Counted from the stretch's first letter, positions 22,766 to 30,350 are shown. The stretch: DNA of 64,000 nucleotides from Skermanella rosea (GCF_016806835.2 NZ_CP086115.1:1-64000), one strand, 5' to 3'. Notes: a model not told the origin generated them from the sequence alone. Made by a program: numbers and translations.

Positions 22766-22794
22766 TTGCAGACTTAGGTAAACAATCCTATAAT
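22766..22794 (+). promoter_or_regulatory. Sigma70-type promoter of tnpB
   Basis: TTGCAG (22766-22771) and a consensus TATAAT (22789-22794) are separated by 17 bases. Transcription should start around 22801, only about two bases before the tnpB ATG at 22803, so the mRNA may be leaderless. Confidence 0.65.
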
Positions 22795-22802
22795 CTAACT
22801 CT

Positions 22803-23954
22803 ATGCTTTCAGCCATCAGGATTCGCTTGTACCCCACCGGCGCTCAAGCCGCAAAGCTGGCCGTTCAGTTCGGCTGCGCACGCTTTGTCTGGAACCACGG
22901 GCTTGAGGCCAGCCAGACCGCCTACCGCGAGACGGGGAAAGGGCTGGGTTATCACGCGCTCTCCACAGCACTGCCCAAACTGAAGCAGGAGATGGAATGG
23001 CTGAAGGATGCCGACGCGCAGGTGCTTCAGCAATCGCTTCAGAACCTCGCTGCCGCCTACGAAGGGTTCTTCGCCAAACGCGCCCGCTACCCGCGCTTCA
23101 AGTCCAAGCGCGGACGTCAGTCGATCCGCTATCCTCAGCGCGTGAAACTGGATGGCAACCGTATCTATCTGCCGAAAGTCGGCTGGGTGCGCTGCGTCGT
23201 CCACCGCGAGATTGTCGGGCGCATCAAGAGCGTGACCGTCAGCCGCAACCCATCGGGCCGCTTCCATGCCAGCATCCTGACTGAGGATGACCGGCCCATG
23301 TCCGCCGTGTCCACGGACGGCAAGGCCATCGGCATCGACCTCGGACTGACCGATTTCGCCGTCACCAGCGACGGCTCCAAGTTCTCGAACCCCCGTCACC
23401 TCGCGCGGGCGGAGAAGAACCTGAAGCGGAAGCAGCGCAAGCTTTCCCGCAAGGTGAAAGGCAGCAGGGGACGGGCCAAGGCCTGCCGTCTGCTTGCCCG
23501 AGCGCATGAGCGAGTAGCTGATGCGCGCAAAGACTACCTGCACAAGCTGTCCCGACGAATCGTGAACGAGAACCAAGTGATCGTCGTCGAATCCCTGAAC
23601 GTGCAGGGCATGGCGAGGAACCGCAGCCTCGCCAAGGCCATCTCGGATGTCGGCTGGGGGGAATTTACCCGTCAGCTTGCCTACAAGGCCGAACGTGAGG
23701 GCAAGGCGTTCGTCAGGGTGGATCGCTGGTATCCGTCGAGCAAAGCCTGCTCGGAGTGTGGGGCAATTCGCGACAGCCTGCCGCTCGGCGTGCGGCGGTG
23801 GGAATGCTCCTGCGGCGCGGTTCATGACCGCGACATCAATGCCGCCCGGAACATCCGGGCAGAAGGTCTCAGACTGCTGGCGGGTGGGATGCCCGCTTCT
23901 GCCGGTGGAGGCACAGTAAGACGGCGCACGCGGGAGACCGCCTGTGCCGCATGA
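22803..23954 (+). CDS. tnpB: RNA-guided nuclease TnpB (IS605 OrfB family)
   Basis: The 383-residue protein is full length. It opens with SAIRIRLYPTGAQAAKLAVQ and has the OrfB helix-turn-helix domain. The RuvC nuclease follows, with the first aspartate in IGIDLGLTDFA (near residue 177), glutamate in VVESLNVQGM (near 262) and the last aspartate in HDRDINAARN. The zinc finger is CSECG...CSCG. All catalytic residues are intact, so an active element nuclease is expected. Such nucleases are guided by an RNA from the element's right end and help the element persist. Confidence 0.93.
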   Translation: MLSAIRIRLYPTGAQAAKLAVQFGCARFVWNHGLEASQTAYRETGKGLGYHALSTALPKLKQEMEWLKDADAQVLQQSLQNLAAAYEGFFAKRARYPRFKSKRGRQSIRYPQRVKLDGNRIYLPKVGWVRCVVHREIVGRIKSVTVSRNPSGRFHASILTEDDRPMSAVSTDGKAIGIDLGLTDFAVTSDGSKFSNPRHLARAEKNLKRKQRKLSRKVKGSRGRAKACRLLARAHERVADARKDYLHKLSRRIVNENQVIVVESLNVQGMARNRSLAKAISDVGWGEFTRQLAYKAEREGKAFVRVDRWYPSSKACSECGAIRDSLPLGVRRWECSCGAVHDRDINAARNIRAEGLRLLAGGMPASAGGGTVRRRTRETACAA

Positions 23955-24003
23955 GCCTGTGAAGCCGGAAGCCGCTTCCTTCAGGGAGAGGTCATTCACA
24001 TAT

Positions 24004-24231
24004 GTGTTGTCTCCGCGGCTCGCTCGGGCCGCGCTTGGCATGATCAACCGGGACAACGATTGGCTGGCCCGTCAATGCGGGCGTCACCGCTCGACGGTCT
24101 GGCGCTTCTTGAACGAAAAGGGTGGCCACTACGCCGTGGCGGAGCGGATCACCGGCGTGTTGCTGGGCGCCGGGGTGCGCCTGACCGAGGACGGCCAGAG
24201 CGTGACGCTGTCCGAGGCGGGCCCGGCATGA
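24004..24231 (+). CDS. Helix-turn-helix protein beside TnpB element
   Basis: The product from a GTG start at 24004 is about 75 residues: LSPRLARAALGMINRDNDWL, then ARQCGRHRSTVWRFLNEKGG and VAERITGVLLGAGVRLTEDG. This is the compact repressor/CII-like layout seen in alphaproteobacterial phages. The codons before 24004 belong to the TnpB element's right end, so the element inserted at or just before the start codon. It opens a rightward cluster of six small overlapping genes. Confidence 0.6.
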   Translation: MLSPRLARAALGMINRDNDWLARQCGRHRSTVWRFLNEKGGHYAVAERITGVLLGAGVRLTEDGQSVTLSEAGPA

Positions 24232-24326
24232 TGCGGATCCTCTCGACGCGCCGCTTCATCCTGCTGGCCTGGGCGGCGATCTGGCTCTGCGCGGGCTATG
24301 CGGGGCTGCTGAAGGGCCCGTGGTGA
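24228..24326 (+). CDS. Small membrane protein, 32 residues
   Basis: ATGATG overlapping the previous stop opens MMRILSTRRFILLAWAAIWL then CAGYAGLLKGPW, a basic N-terminus and one hydrophobic helix. Its stop overlaps the next GTG. The tight coupling on both sides supports expression. Confidence 0.5.
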   Translation: MMRILSTRRFILLAWAAIWLCAGYAGLLKGPW

Positions 24327-24523
24327 AGAAGGACGACCTCCATGTCGGCTCCGCCTTGCCGGGCATGTCGAAGGCTACGGTGGCGATGATCGCGGGCGTG
24401 GCCGGGGTGCTCGCCTCGAAGGTGGTGTGGGAGCTGCTGTGGCACGGCCCGCAGGAGAAGCAGCGGAAGAAATGGCAGGAGCGCGAGCGGGATCGTCCCG
24501 GCCCGCTTGGGCCGATCTTGTGA
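24323..24523 (+). CDS. Small membrane-associated protein
   Basis: The GTG at 24323 overlaps the preceding stop; another in-frame GTG lies three bases earlier. The 66-residue product has a hydrophobic helix (SKATVAMIAGVAGVLASKVV) and a very charged C-terminus (QEKQRKKWQERERDR). Function unknown. Confidence 0.5.
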   Translation: MKKDDLHVGSALPGMSKATVAMIAGVAGVLASKVVWELLWHGPQEKQRKKWQERERDRPGPLGPIL

Positions 24524-24557
24524 ACCGAAGTTAATTTGTAACCGCAGAAGGACGTAT

Positions 24558-24932
24558 ATGCATGATCTTGAATGGACGAATGACATTACCCGCCAGTTCG
24601 TAAACATGATCCGCAACGGCAACGAGGCCGGAATCCGGGAACGCTTCGCGCAGATCCAGGGCATGGCCCGCGAAGGGAACCGCCAGGGCATCGTCGAGGC
24701 CTTGAAGGACGAGCAGGCCGCCCTTGCGGAGAACGTGAGGATCGGCGGCGACCATGGCGATCTTCTGGCCGGCCTCGTCTACAGCATCGACATCGAGCAA
24801 GCGGCGAACGACCTTGGCCGCGGGACGTTCGTGTCCCATGCGATCGACACCGGCGAGCGCAGGAAAGCCGGCTGGGCCGACAAGATGAAGCCCTGGATGG
24901 AGCGCGACAAGACCAACGGCAGGGGGCGATGA
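24558..24932 (+). CDS. Helical protein of unknown function
   Basis: The 124-residue product starts MHDLEWTNDITRQFVNMIRN and is rich in helix (NRQGIVEALKDEQAALAENV). GAAGGA precedes the ATG at a proper distance. It is in the rightward small-gene cluster leading to the plasmid origin. No family recognised. Confidence 0.55.
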   Translation: MHDLEWTNDITRQFVNMIRNGNEAGIRERFAQIQGMAREGNRQGIVEALKDEQAALAENVRIGGDHGDLLAGLVYSIDIEQAANDLGRGTFVSHAIDTGERRKAGWADKMKPWMERDKTNGRGR

Positions 24933-25078
24933 TGGCGGCCATGGACCTTCTCGGCGCTCCGGCCGAGATGCACACAAACAACGAGCCTTGCCCGCAGCAC
25001 GAGCCCTATGATGGCCCTATCGTGGTCGACCTGGCCGTTCTTGATGTCCTGTTCGGGGAAGACGTGGGCGATGGCTGA
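24929..25078 (+). CDS. Small protein, 49 residues
   Basis: ATGATG overlaps the upstream stop and the 3' end overlaps the next start by eight bases. The product is acidic at its C-terminus (VVDLAVLDVLFGEDVGDG). Not recognised. Confidence 0.45.
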   Translation: MMAAMDLLGAPAEMHTNNEPCPQHEPYDGPIVVDLAVLDVLFGEDVGDG

Positions 25079-25337
25079 AGACCCTGAGCACGAGGCGTGG
25101 CGCACGCGGTTTCTCAGCGCTGAGAAGGAGGTGGCCGATCTCTGGTCGGTCGTGCTGTCATGCCGCCTGCGCGGCTATGGCAAGTCCGAGCTGCTGGCGC
25201 TGCGGTCCTTCGAGAAGGCTGCCGAGGAACTGCGCGCCGCGGTGCGCGACGGTGGCGGCAGCTCCGAAATGGAATCCTTCCACGTCCACCAGTGCCAGAT
25301 CGCGGGCACCGAGCAGCTTCTGGCCCAACGCGCTTAG
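25071..25337 (+). CDS. Small helical protein before the plasmid origin
   Basis: The 88-residue product (MAEDPEHEAWRTRFLSAEKE, then LLALRSFEKAAEELRAAVRD) is fully helical. It ends the rightward cluster immediately before the origin region. Function unknown. Confidence 0.5.
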   Translation: MAEDPEHEAWRTRFLSAEKEVADLWSVVLSCRLRGYGKSELLALRSFEKAAEELRAAVRDGGGSSEMESFHVHQCQIAGTEQLLAQRA

Positions 25338-25709
25338 CTCCTGCCAAGCTTTTTATGGCATAGACGCCAGCCCTCGTTTATCCACAGAGCCGCCTCTTTG
25401 AATGTCTATAGACTGTCTATTCAGAGAGTCTTTGTGGAATTCACCTTTTTTGATCAATAGGTTGCTGGGGGAAAGTGACCCGTCGATTCCCAACGATGTC
25501 CCGTTGATTCCGAATCCTGACCCGTCTGTTCCCGTTTCTGACCCGTCGATTCCCGCGTGCTCTGCGGTTTTCCACAGACGCGCAGCGGCCTGACGGCAAA
25601 TGACCCTTCATTTCCCGCTTTTACCCCGCCGATTCCCACGTTAGTCTCGGTGCCGCCGGTCGGCTCACCGCTGGAACTGGAATGGACGGGTCACTTTTCG
25701 GGGAACGGG
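25338..25709. other. Putative plasmid replication origin (oriV)
   Basis: This 372-base gene-free region contains a perfect DnaA box (TTATCCACA, 25378-25386), a near match TTTTCCACA (25568-25576), an AT-rich stretch (25395-25460), six direct 16-base repeats between 25476 and 25637 and one inverted copy just before repA (25679-25693). The iteron, DnaA box and AT-rich segment together are the standard layout of an iteron-controlled origin. Confidence 0.8.
25476..25637 (+). repeat. Iterons with 21-base period
   Basis: Four copies of TGACCCGTCGATTCCC or close variants begin at 25476, 25497, 25518 and 25539, exactly 21 bases (two helical turns) apart. Two more begin at 25601 and 25622, again 21 bases apart. 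The spacing puts all sites on the same face of the helix for RepA binding. Confidence 0.85.
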
Positions 25710-26705
25710 ATGCCCAGCGACAATCTGACCGATCGGGAACGCAAGCGCCTCGACCGCTTCGAGAGAATGCAGCAGAACCGCCGCGGCCGCACTTCCCCGG
25801 CCGTGATGCCGTCCAAGCTGGCCCGCACGGCGGCATTTGCCCCGAGAAAGAAGAACCTCGTCACCGACAGCAACTTCAAGCGCGTCTACGAGTTCCGGCC
25901 CCACACCGTGGTGGAGGTCAGCGGCCGGGAGCTGGGCACCCAGCACCGCGACGCGCTCTATGCGCTGTTCAAGCTGCGTGCCAAGCGAACCGAGGAGCCG
26001 AATCCCCTCTACAACCCCAACATCAGCGCGGTCGGCCTCAAGGCGCCGAAGCCGACGCTGATCTACTATCACACGCTGACGACGTGGCGGGAAATCCTGA
26101 AGGCCACCGGCCGCACGGCGCACGTCAACAACCTCGGCACGGTGCTGCGGACCTTCGAGGAGATGCGCAAGGTCAATTTCCGGGTCTATACCGGCACCTT
26201 CGACCAGTACCAGGCGGCCTCCAAACGCGGGCGGCTGGCCGGGCCGGGCTTCAGCGACAACCTGCTGAACGAGATCGAATGGAGCGGCATCGAGCTGGAC
26301 TCTCCCGTGCGTGTGCGCTACGGCGCCTGGGTCAAGGAGATGTTCGAGACCAAGACCCTCGTCTCGGTTGATTCGGAGGTCTACTTCAAGCTCAAGTCCG
26401 ATTACGCCAAGAGCCTGTGGCCGGCGATCGACTCCCAGAACAGCTACTCCTGGATCGACGTCGAGGCGGTCGCCGAGCTCTCCGGCCTTGAGTACGCCTC
26501 CCTGACCACCCGGCAGAAGGTCAAGCTGCGCGAGGAAACCCGGCAGGCGTTCGACGATATGGTCGCGGCGGGCGGCCTCGCCGAGTGGCGCTGCGAACAG
26601 ACCGGCAGCGGGCGCATCAAGGGCTACCGCTACCACTACGTCCACGCCGCCCCTCGGCAGGGCGTGCTGGACCTCCTGATCTCCGAGGACGATCTCTCCT
26701 ACTGA
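25710..26705 (+). CDS. repA: Plasmid replication initiator protein
   Basis: The 331-residue product is basic and has two winged-helix-like parts: RVYEFRPHTVVEVSGRELGT with RDALYALFKLRAKR, and LIYYHTLTTWREILKATGRT with LGTVLRTFEEMRKVNFRVYT. The second half (SYSWIDVEAVAELSGLEYAS, LTTRQKVKLREETRQAFDDM) repeats the helix pattern. It starts at the ATG at 25710, after the inverted iteron; the longer frame reaches into the iterons and is unlikely. Its neighbours (iterons upstream, parA downstream) fix the role. The precise Rep family is not resolved. Confidence 0.8.
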   Translation: MPSDNLTDRERKRLDRFERMQQNRRGRTSPAVMPSKLARTAAFAPRKKNLVTDSNFKRVYEFRPHTVVEVSGRELGTQHRDALYALFKLRAKRTEEPNPLYNPNISAVGLKAPKPTLIYYHTLTTWREILKATGRTAHVNNLGTVLRTFEEMRKVNFRVYTGTFDQYQAASKRGRLAGPGFSDNLLNEIEWSGIELDSPVRVRYGAWVKEMFETKTLVSVDSEVYFKLKSDYAKSLWPAIDSQNSYSWIDVEAVAELSGLEYASLTTRQKVKLREETRQAFDDMVAAGGLAEWRCEQTGSGRIKGYRYHYVHAAPRQGVLDLLISEDDLSY

Positions 26706-26711
26706 CCGCAC

Positions 26712-26727
26712 GGGAATCAACGGGTCA
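26712..26727 (-). repeat. Inverted iteron copy after repA
   Basis: Sixteen bases that read TGACCCGTTGATTCCC on the minus strand, matching the oriV iterons, lie six bases after the repA stop. Together with the inverted copy at 25679-25693 it may bind RepA for copy control (handcuffing or autoregulation). Confidence 0.6.
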
Positions 26728-26781
26728 CTTTGACGGGATGGCCCACCCTACGAAGGATGATCCGACCGCAATCCGTTGAAT

Positions 26782-26824
26782 GATAGAAAGAAAGCTGGCA
26801 AGCTTGCTTGAAAGAAAGATAGCT
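26782..26824 (+). repeat. Plasmid motif pair upstream of parA
   Basis: Two copies of the plasmid-wide motif (AGAAAGAAAGCTGGC and GAAAGAAAGATAGCT) flank an AAGCTTGCTT core just before the parA ribosome site. They are likely binding sites of the partition or another plasmid regulator. Matching copies occur at 27773-27790 (inverted), 28920-28932 and elsewhere. Confidence 0.6.
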
Positions 26825-26836
26825 AAGGAGGTCGGG

Positions 26837-27481
26837 GTGATCGTGATCGTTGGCGGCGAGAAGGGTGGGGTGGGTAAAACCACGATCGCCACCCACCTGG
26901 CCGTGGCCAGAAAGACCGCCGGGCGGTCCGTGCTGCTGGTCGATGCCGACCCGCAGGGCACGGCGACGACCTGGATGGACATGCGCAAGGACAAGCCGGT
27001 GCCGCAGGTGCCCATTATCTCGCTGCGCGGGCCCAAGGTCCACACCGACCTGCGCGAGCAGGCCAAGCATTACGAGGACATCGTCGTCGACGCCGGCGGC
27101 GCCGACAGCCACGAGTTCCGCTCCGCCCTGCTGGCGGCCGACATCGTGCTGCTGCCGCTGCGTCCCGGCAGCTTCGACTTCTGGACGCTCCAGAAGATGG
27201 CCGACGTGATCGGCATGGCCGACACCTACAACGAAAACCTGAAGGCGATGATCGTGCTGAGCCAGGTGCCGCCGACCGCGAAGGACCGGGCCAAGAAGGA
27301 GGCCGCCGCCGTGCTGGCCGACATGCCGCGCTTCACGCTGATGAACGCCATGACGGTTTTCCGGGCCGCCTTCAACAACTGCAGCGGCGAGGGGCTGGCC
27401 GTATCCGAGATGTCGAGCCGCGACCCCAAGGCCTGCACCGAGATCTCGTTCGTTCACCAGGAACTGTTCGGAGGGCGATGA
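26837..27481 (+). CDS. parA: ParA family partition ATPase
   Basis: The 214-residue product contains a deviant Walker A (GGEKGGVGKTTIATHLAVAR), LLVDADPQGTATTW and DIVVDAGGADSHEFRSALLA with IVLLPLRPG, all diagnostic of short ParA/MinD-type partition ATPases. The GTG at 26837 is chosen because AAGGAGG lies five bases before it; the longer frame would translate the upstream operator motifs. It lacks an N-terminal DNA-binding domain (type Ib), and autoregulation would be done by the downstream small protein. Stop overlaps the next start (ATGA). Confidence 0.88.
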   Translation: MIVIVGGEKGGVGKTTIATHLAVARKTAGRSVLLVDADPQGTATTWMDMRKDKPVPQVPIISLRGPKVHTDLREQAKHYEDIVVDAGGADSHEFRSALLAADIVLLPLRPGSFDFWTLQKMADVIGMADTYNENLKAMIVLSQVPPTAKDRAKKEAAAVLADMPRFTLMNAMTVFRAAFNNCSGEGLAVSEMSSRDPKACTEISFVHQELFGGR

Positions 27482-27765
27482 TGGCGATCAAGATGCCCGG
27501 CAAGAAGCAGTCGCCGGAGGAGTTCATTTCAGGTGCCACCGCCGCGGCGCCCTCCCCTGCCCCGCGCGAGGAATATCCGTGGCACCAGCCGATGGTGCGA
27601 GACGACCTGCGCGTCCAGCTCAACGCCAAGCTGCCCGAGCGGCTGATGGTCAAGGTGGACTGGCTCGCCCGGCGGCTGGGCGTGAAGAAACAGGACATGA
27701 TCGAGACGGCGCTTCAGGAATGGGCGCAGGCGCGTCTGCGCGAGATGGGGATCGAGGACGAGTGA
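27478..27765 (+). CDS. ParA partner, ribbon-helix-helix-type partition protein
   Basis: The 95-residue product has a disordered basic N-terminus and a C-terminal RVQLNAKLPERLMVKVDWLA then RRLGVKKQDMIETALQEWAQ, the beta-helix-helix pattern of ribbon-helix-helix DNA-binding proteins. It is coupled to parA by ATGA. In type Ib partition such proteins bind short centromere repeats, so the neighbouring GAAAGAAAG motifs are candidate sites. Confidence 0.7.
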   Translation: MMAIKMPGKKQSPEEFISGATAAAPSPAPREEYPWHQPMVRDDLRVQLNAKLPERLMVKVDWLARRLGVKKQDMIETALQEWAQARLREMGIEDE

Positions 27766-27772
27766 GGTAGGA

Positions 27773-27790
27773 AGCTACCTTTCTTTCAAG
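27773..27790 (-). repeat. Inverted copy of plasmid motif after par operon
   Basis: Reading the minus strand gives CTTGAAAGAAAGGTAGCT, one base different from the copy at 26807-26824. The two copies bracket the parA operon in opposite orientation. Confidence 0.6.
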
Positions 27791-27802
27791 CCGGAGGCGA
27801 CG

Positions 27803-28015
27803 ATGATCGACACCGTGGAGACGCTGATCCAGTCGGCGCAGGCCGACGATCCGGAGTTCCGGGAACTGGCGCGGCGGCTCGGCCAACCCGAGCGGCTGGT
27901 GCATCTGCTGTTCGACGAGGGTGTCCGGGTACAGGCGACGAACCCCGGGCGGGCGATGCTCTGCGCGGCCGTGATCGACCGGCTGCAGGGGCTATTGCAG
28001 AGCCAACCTATCTAG
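27803..28015 (+). CDS. Small plasmid protein of unknown function
   Basis: The 70-residue product (MIDTVETLIQSAQADDPEFR onward) is helical. CGGAGG precedes the ATG. It lies between two motif copies just after the par operon, and may belong to the same transcript. Confidence 0.5.
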   Translation: MIDTVETLIQSAQADDPEFRELARRLGQPERLVHLLFDEGVRVQATNPGRAMLCAAVIDRLQGLLQSQPI

Positions 28016-28034
28016 AAAGAAAGCCAGCTTTCTA
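28013..28034. repeat. Palindromic plasmid motif between convergent genes
   Basis: TAGAAAG and CTTTCTA form the arms of a near palindrome containing AGAAAGAAAGCC. It overlaps the 3' ends of the convergent genes at 28015 and 28032. Confidence 0.5.
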
Positions 28035-28913
28035 CTGCCCTGGCAACGTAGCCGGCTCTCTCGCGATGGCGGGCAGCGGGTTGTCCGCCCGCTCAAGGGT
28101 CCGCCTGATCTCGTGGAAGCACGCCTGCAGGCGCTCGACCTCGCAGTCGCCCGCCAACCGCCGAGCCGCCTCCCGGCAGGCGTTGGAGATCGCCCAGGCC
28201 GCTGCGTCCGGCGCAAGGCCAAGTGCTCTTGCCAACTCCGCGCGCGACTCATCCAGCAAGCGAGCATCGCGCTCCGCACCTTCCCTCGCCTCCTTGAGGA
28301 GCCTCTCGCGGGCACGGACGGCCTCGGTAGCCGCTTGCTCCAGCTTGTTGGTGGCTTCCTTGAACCTGACCCGTGCACGGAACCTGTCGGCGACCAAGGC
28401 CGCAACGTCCTCGCCGACGGCTTTGCGCAGGCGCTGGTGGATACTCCAAGCGTCGGAGGGGCGCTCCGCCACGGGCGCGGTCCTCTGGCGCTGGATGCCG
28501 TCGATCAGCAGCTTGATCCAGGCGTCCATCGGGAGGTTCTCGACGGAGCGAAGGGTAGGGGCCTTCACGGTGGCCCAGCCCTCCTCGCCACGCACGATGA
28601 GGCCGCAGCCGGGAGGCAGGTCCGCCTTACCGATAAGTCCCTTCGGCACGGCGAAGATCACGCCGGAGGCGTAGCGCAGATAGCTTTGCCACTTGCCCGC
28701 CGTGACGTCGCGGCGGTAATCCGCGACCGAGATCTTCACCTCGTAGGCCAGCGGATGGAAGTTCCGAAAGGAGGGCGGCACCGTGTAGACGTCTGGACGG
28801 GGCGATCCGGCCGGGCCGAGCTGCATGTCCGTCCAGACCAGCCGCGTTCCGCCGACCAGGAGATGCGCCTCAAGATCCTTCAGCAGCGTGTCATGCTTCC
28901 AGCCATGTTGCAT
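28032..28913 (-). CDS. MmcB-like PD-(D/E)XK nuclease with coiled-coil tail
   Basis: The N-terminal half (HDTLLKDLEAHLLVGGTRLV, RPDVYTVPPSFRNFHPLAYE, VKISVADYRRDVTAGKWQSY, LRYASGVIFAVPKGL) shows the PDV...EVK arrangement of PD-(D/E)XK enzymes and resembles MmcB, a DNA repair nuclease-like protein of alphaproteobacteria. The C-terminal half is a long coiled coil. The ATG at 28913 is used; plasmid motif AAGAAAGATAGCT sits directly upstream, so this gene may have its own regulated promoter inside the SPFH operon. Confidence 0.65.
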   Translation of the reverse strand: MQHGWKHDTLLKDLEAHLLVGGTRLVWTDMQLGPAGSPRPDVYTVPPSFRNFHPLAYEVKISVADYRRDVTAGKWQSYLRYASGVIFAVPKGLIGKADLPPGCGLIVRGEEGWATVKAPTLRSVENLPMDAWIKLLIDGIQRQRTAPVAERPSDAWSIHQRLRKAVGEDVAALVADRFRARVRFKEATNKLEQAATEAVRARERLLKEAREGAERDARLLDESRAELARALGLAPDAAAWAISNACREAARRLAGDCEVERLQACFHEIRRTLERADNPLPAIAREPATLPGQ

Positions 28914-28917
28914 AAAG

Positions 28918-29106
28918 CTAGCTATCTTTCTTACTAGCTTCTTCCATGGAACGCAGCTCCGCCTCATAACGCTCTCCGGTCCTGCGGATGTCGACGGCGT
29001 TCCTGACGCCGCGCGGCATGACCAGGTAGAAGAAGGCCTTGAACAGCAGCCACAGCAGCACGAGGCCGATTGAGAACTCCACCAGGTAGACGACCAGCTT
29101 ACTCAT
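28918..29106 (-). CDS. Small membrane protein in SPFH operon
   Basis: A 62-residue single-span protein (VVYLVEFSIGLVLLWLLFKA, FFYLVMPRGVR) with a charged C-terminal tail. It overlaps the SPFH gene stop by eight bases and precedes the nuclease gene. The membrane link with SPFH suggests a shared complex. Confidence 0.55.
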   Translation of the reverse strand: MSKLVVYLVEFSIGLVLLWLLFKAFFYLVMPRGVRNAVDIRRTGERYEAELRSMEEASKKDS

Positions 29107-30289
29107 TGGCGGCCCCCTTGCTCAGGCCCTTGCTGATCCGGATGAATGATTCCAAGCCGACCGCGTCGAATGGATTTACCTGCCCGGACTGGCCTTGCCC
29201 GCCGATCACCATGAGGCCCGGCAGCTTGACCTTGGCCAGCTCGGCGGCGACACCGATCGCGGTCTCCTTCGCGAATTGGGCCTTCTCCTGCGGGGTGAGG
29301 CCCGCGCTGACCTTCAGCGCGTTGGCACGCGCCTCGGCCTCGCCGCGCGCGATGATGGCCTTCTTCTCCTCCTCCGCCTTGAGCGCCTGCTCCTCGGCGA
29401 CCTCGCGTTCCTTCTCAGCCGCGATGACGGCACGCTTCTTCTCCACGAGGGATTCCGCCTCGGCCTGTGCCACGTTGGCCTTGCCGCGCTCCTGGGCGGT
29501 GATGGCGTCCTGCTTGGCACGCTCGGCGTTCGCCTTGGCGACCACCTGCTCCTGCTCGGCCTCCTTGCGCTTGGCGATCAGCTCGTCGGTTTTCTCGTCG
29601 AAGTCGATGTCGTTGATCACCAGCTGGACGAGTTCGACGTTGTAGCGATCAAAGGTGCTCGGCTCGGCGATGAAGGGCTTCCCGTCCTCGCGCAGCCGCA
29701 CTTTCACTAGGCGCTCGATGAAGCTGTTGCCGTCCTCGTCCTTGCGCCAGCGCTCCTCGTACTCGGTGGCGTAAATGCCGTTCTTGATCTGCTCGTTCAC
29801 GAGGTTGATGAAGTCCGAGCGGCGGGTGGAGTAGACTTCCTCGGCCCCGAAGTGGGTGGCCGACTGCTTGAGGCTGGCGGCGACGACCTGGCGCACCAGG
29901 TCGCTCTGCACCGCTTCGAATGAGCGGAAATCCTGGTGGATGTTCAGGATGTCCTGCTCGGTCATGGGCAAGCGGAACTTGATCTGGCCCGAAACGAAGG
30001 CGGTCGAGGCGTCATTGAAGCGCACGGGGATGCGCTCGTCCTCGGCGTTGAAGTCGTAGACGTCGGAGATCCGGTACTCGTGGATGTCGGCGAACATCTT
30101 CAGGTAGACGCCCGGCTGCGTGCGTACAGACATCTGGCCGCTGCCCGCCGCCTGCTTGACCTGGACATAGCCCGCGTTGTTGGTTTGGAACAGCTGGGAG
30201 GCCAGGAGGCCGACGACCAGCGTCAGGAAGACGCCGACCGCGATGGATACTTTGCGAACTAAATTCTTGCCTTGTGAAATCGTTGTCAT
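29099..30289 (-). CDS. SPFH/prohibitin domain membrane protein
   Basis: The 396-residue product has an N-terminal membrane anchor (VSIAVGVFLTLVVGLLASQL), a prohibitin-type SPFH domain (GVYLKMFADIHEYRISDVYD, GQIKFRLPMTEQDILNIHQD, LVQLVINDIDFDEKTDEL) and a long coiled coil (KRKEAEQEQVVAKANAERAK onward). SPFH proteins form large ring or cage assemblies in membranes. A plasmid copy next to a small membrane protein and a nuclease is unusual. Confidence 0.85.
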   Translation of the reverse strand: MTTISQGKNLVRKVSIAVGVFLTLVVGLLASQLFQTNNAGYVQVKQAAGSGQMSVRTQPGVYLKMFADIHEYRISDVYDFNAEDERIPVRFNDASTAFVSGQIKFRLPMTEQDILNIHQDFRSFEAVQSDLVRQVVAASLKQSATHFGAEEVYSTRRSDFINLVNEQIKNGIYATEYEERWRKDEDGNSFIERLVKVRLREDGKPFIAEPSTFDRYNVELVQLVINDIDFDEKTDELIAKRKEAEQEQVVAKANAERAKQDAITAQERGKANVAQAEAESLVEKKRAVIAAEKEREVAEEQALKAEEEKKAIIARGEAEARANALKVSAGLTPQEKAQFAKETAIGVAAELAKVKLPGLMVIGGQGQSGQVNPFDAVGLESFIRISKGLSKGAANE

Positions 30290-30320
30290 GTGAACCTCTA
30301 TGGAATGAATGTTTTCTTTA

Positions 30321-30350
30321 TAGAAAGCTTTCTTGCTAACTTTCTTTCTG
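30321..30350. repeat. Plasmid motif cluster upstream of SPFH operon
   Basis: TAGAAAG, CTTTCTT and CTTTCTTTCTG occur in 30 bases between the SPFH start (30289) and the XRE gene, overlapping the end of the latter. This is a good operator location for the SPFH operon. Confidence 0.55.

Larger units (their letters stand above)
22735..23991 (+). mobile_element. IS200/IS605-superfamily element carrying only tnpB
   Basis: A single tnpB gene is flanked by related sequences: 17 bases at 22738-22754 and 23975-23991 match except at one position (CTTCCTT, then G or C, then AGGGAGAGG). Both lie in potential hairpins (CCTCTTCC/GGGAGAGG on the left; GGAAG/CTTCC on the right). No tnpA is present, as in IS1341-like elements, which need a transposase in trans. 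The true ends may lie a few bases outside these coordinates. The guide RNA would be expected at the 3' end of tnpB and just past it. Confidence 0.65.

Noticed and set aside
25557-25709. Extended repA start inside the iterons
   Set aside because: Translating the iterons gives a repetitive, proline-rich segment; the ATG at 25710 follows the inverted iteron and fits an initiator of about 330 residues.
26780-26836. Extended parA start
   Set aside because: The extra residues come from the AGAAAGAAAG motif pair; a clear AAGGAGG site points to the GTG at 26837.
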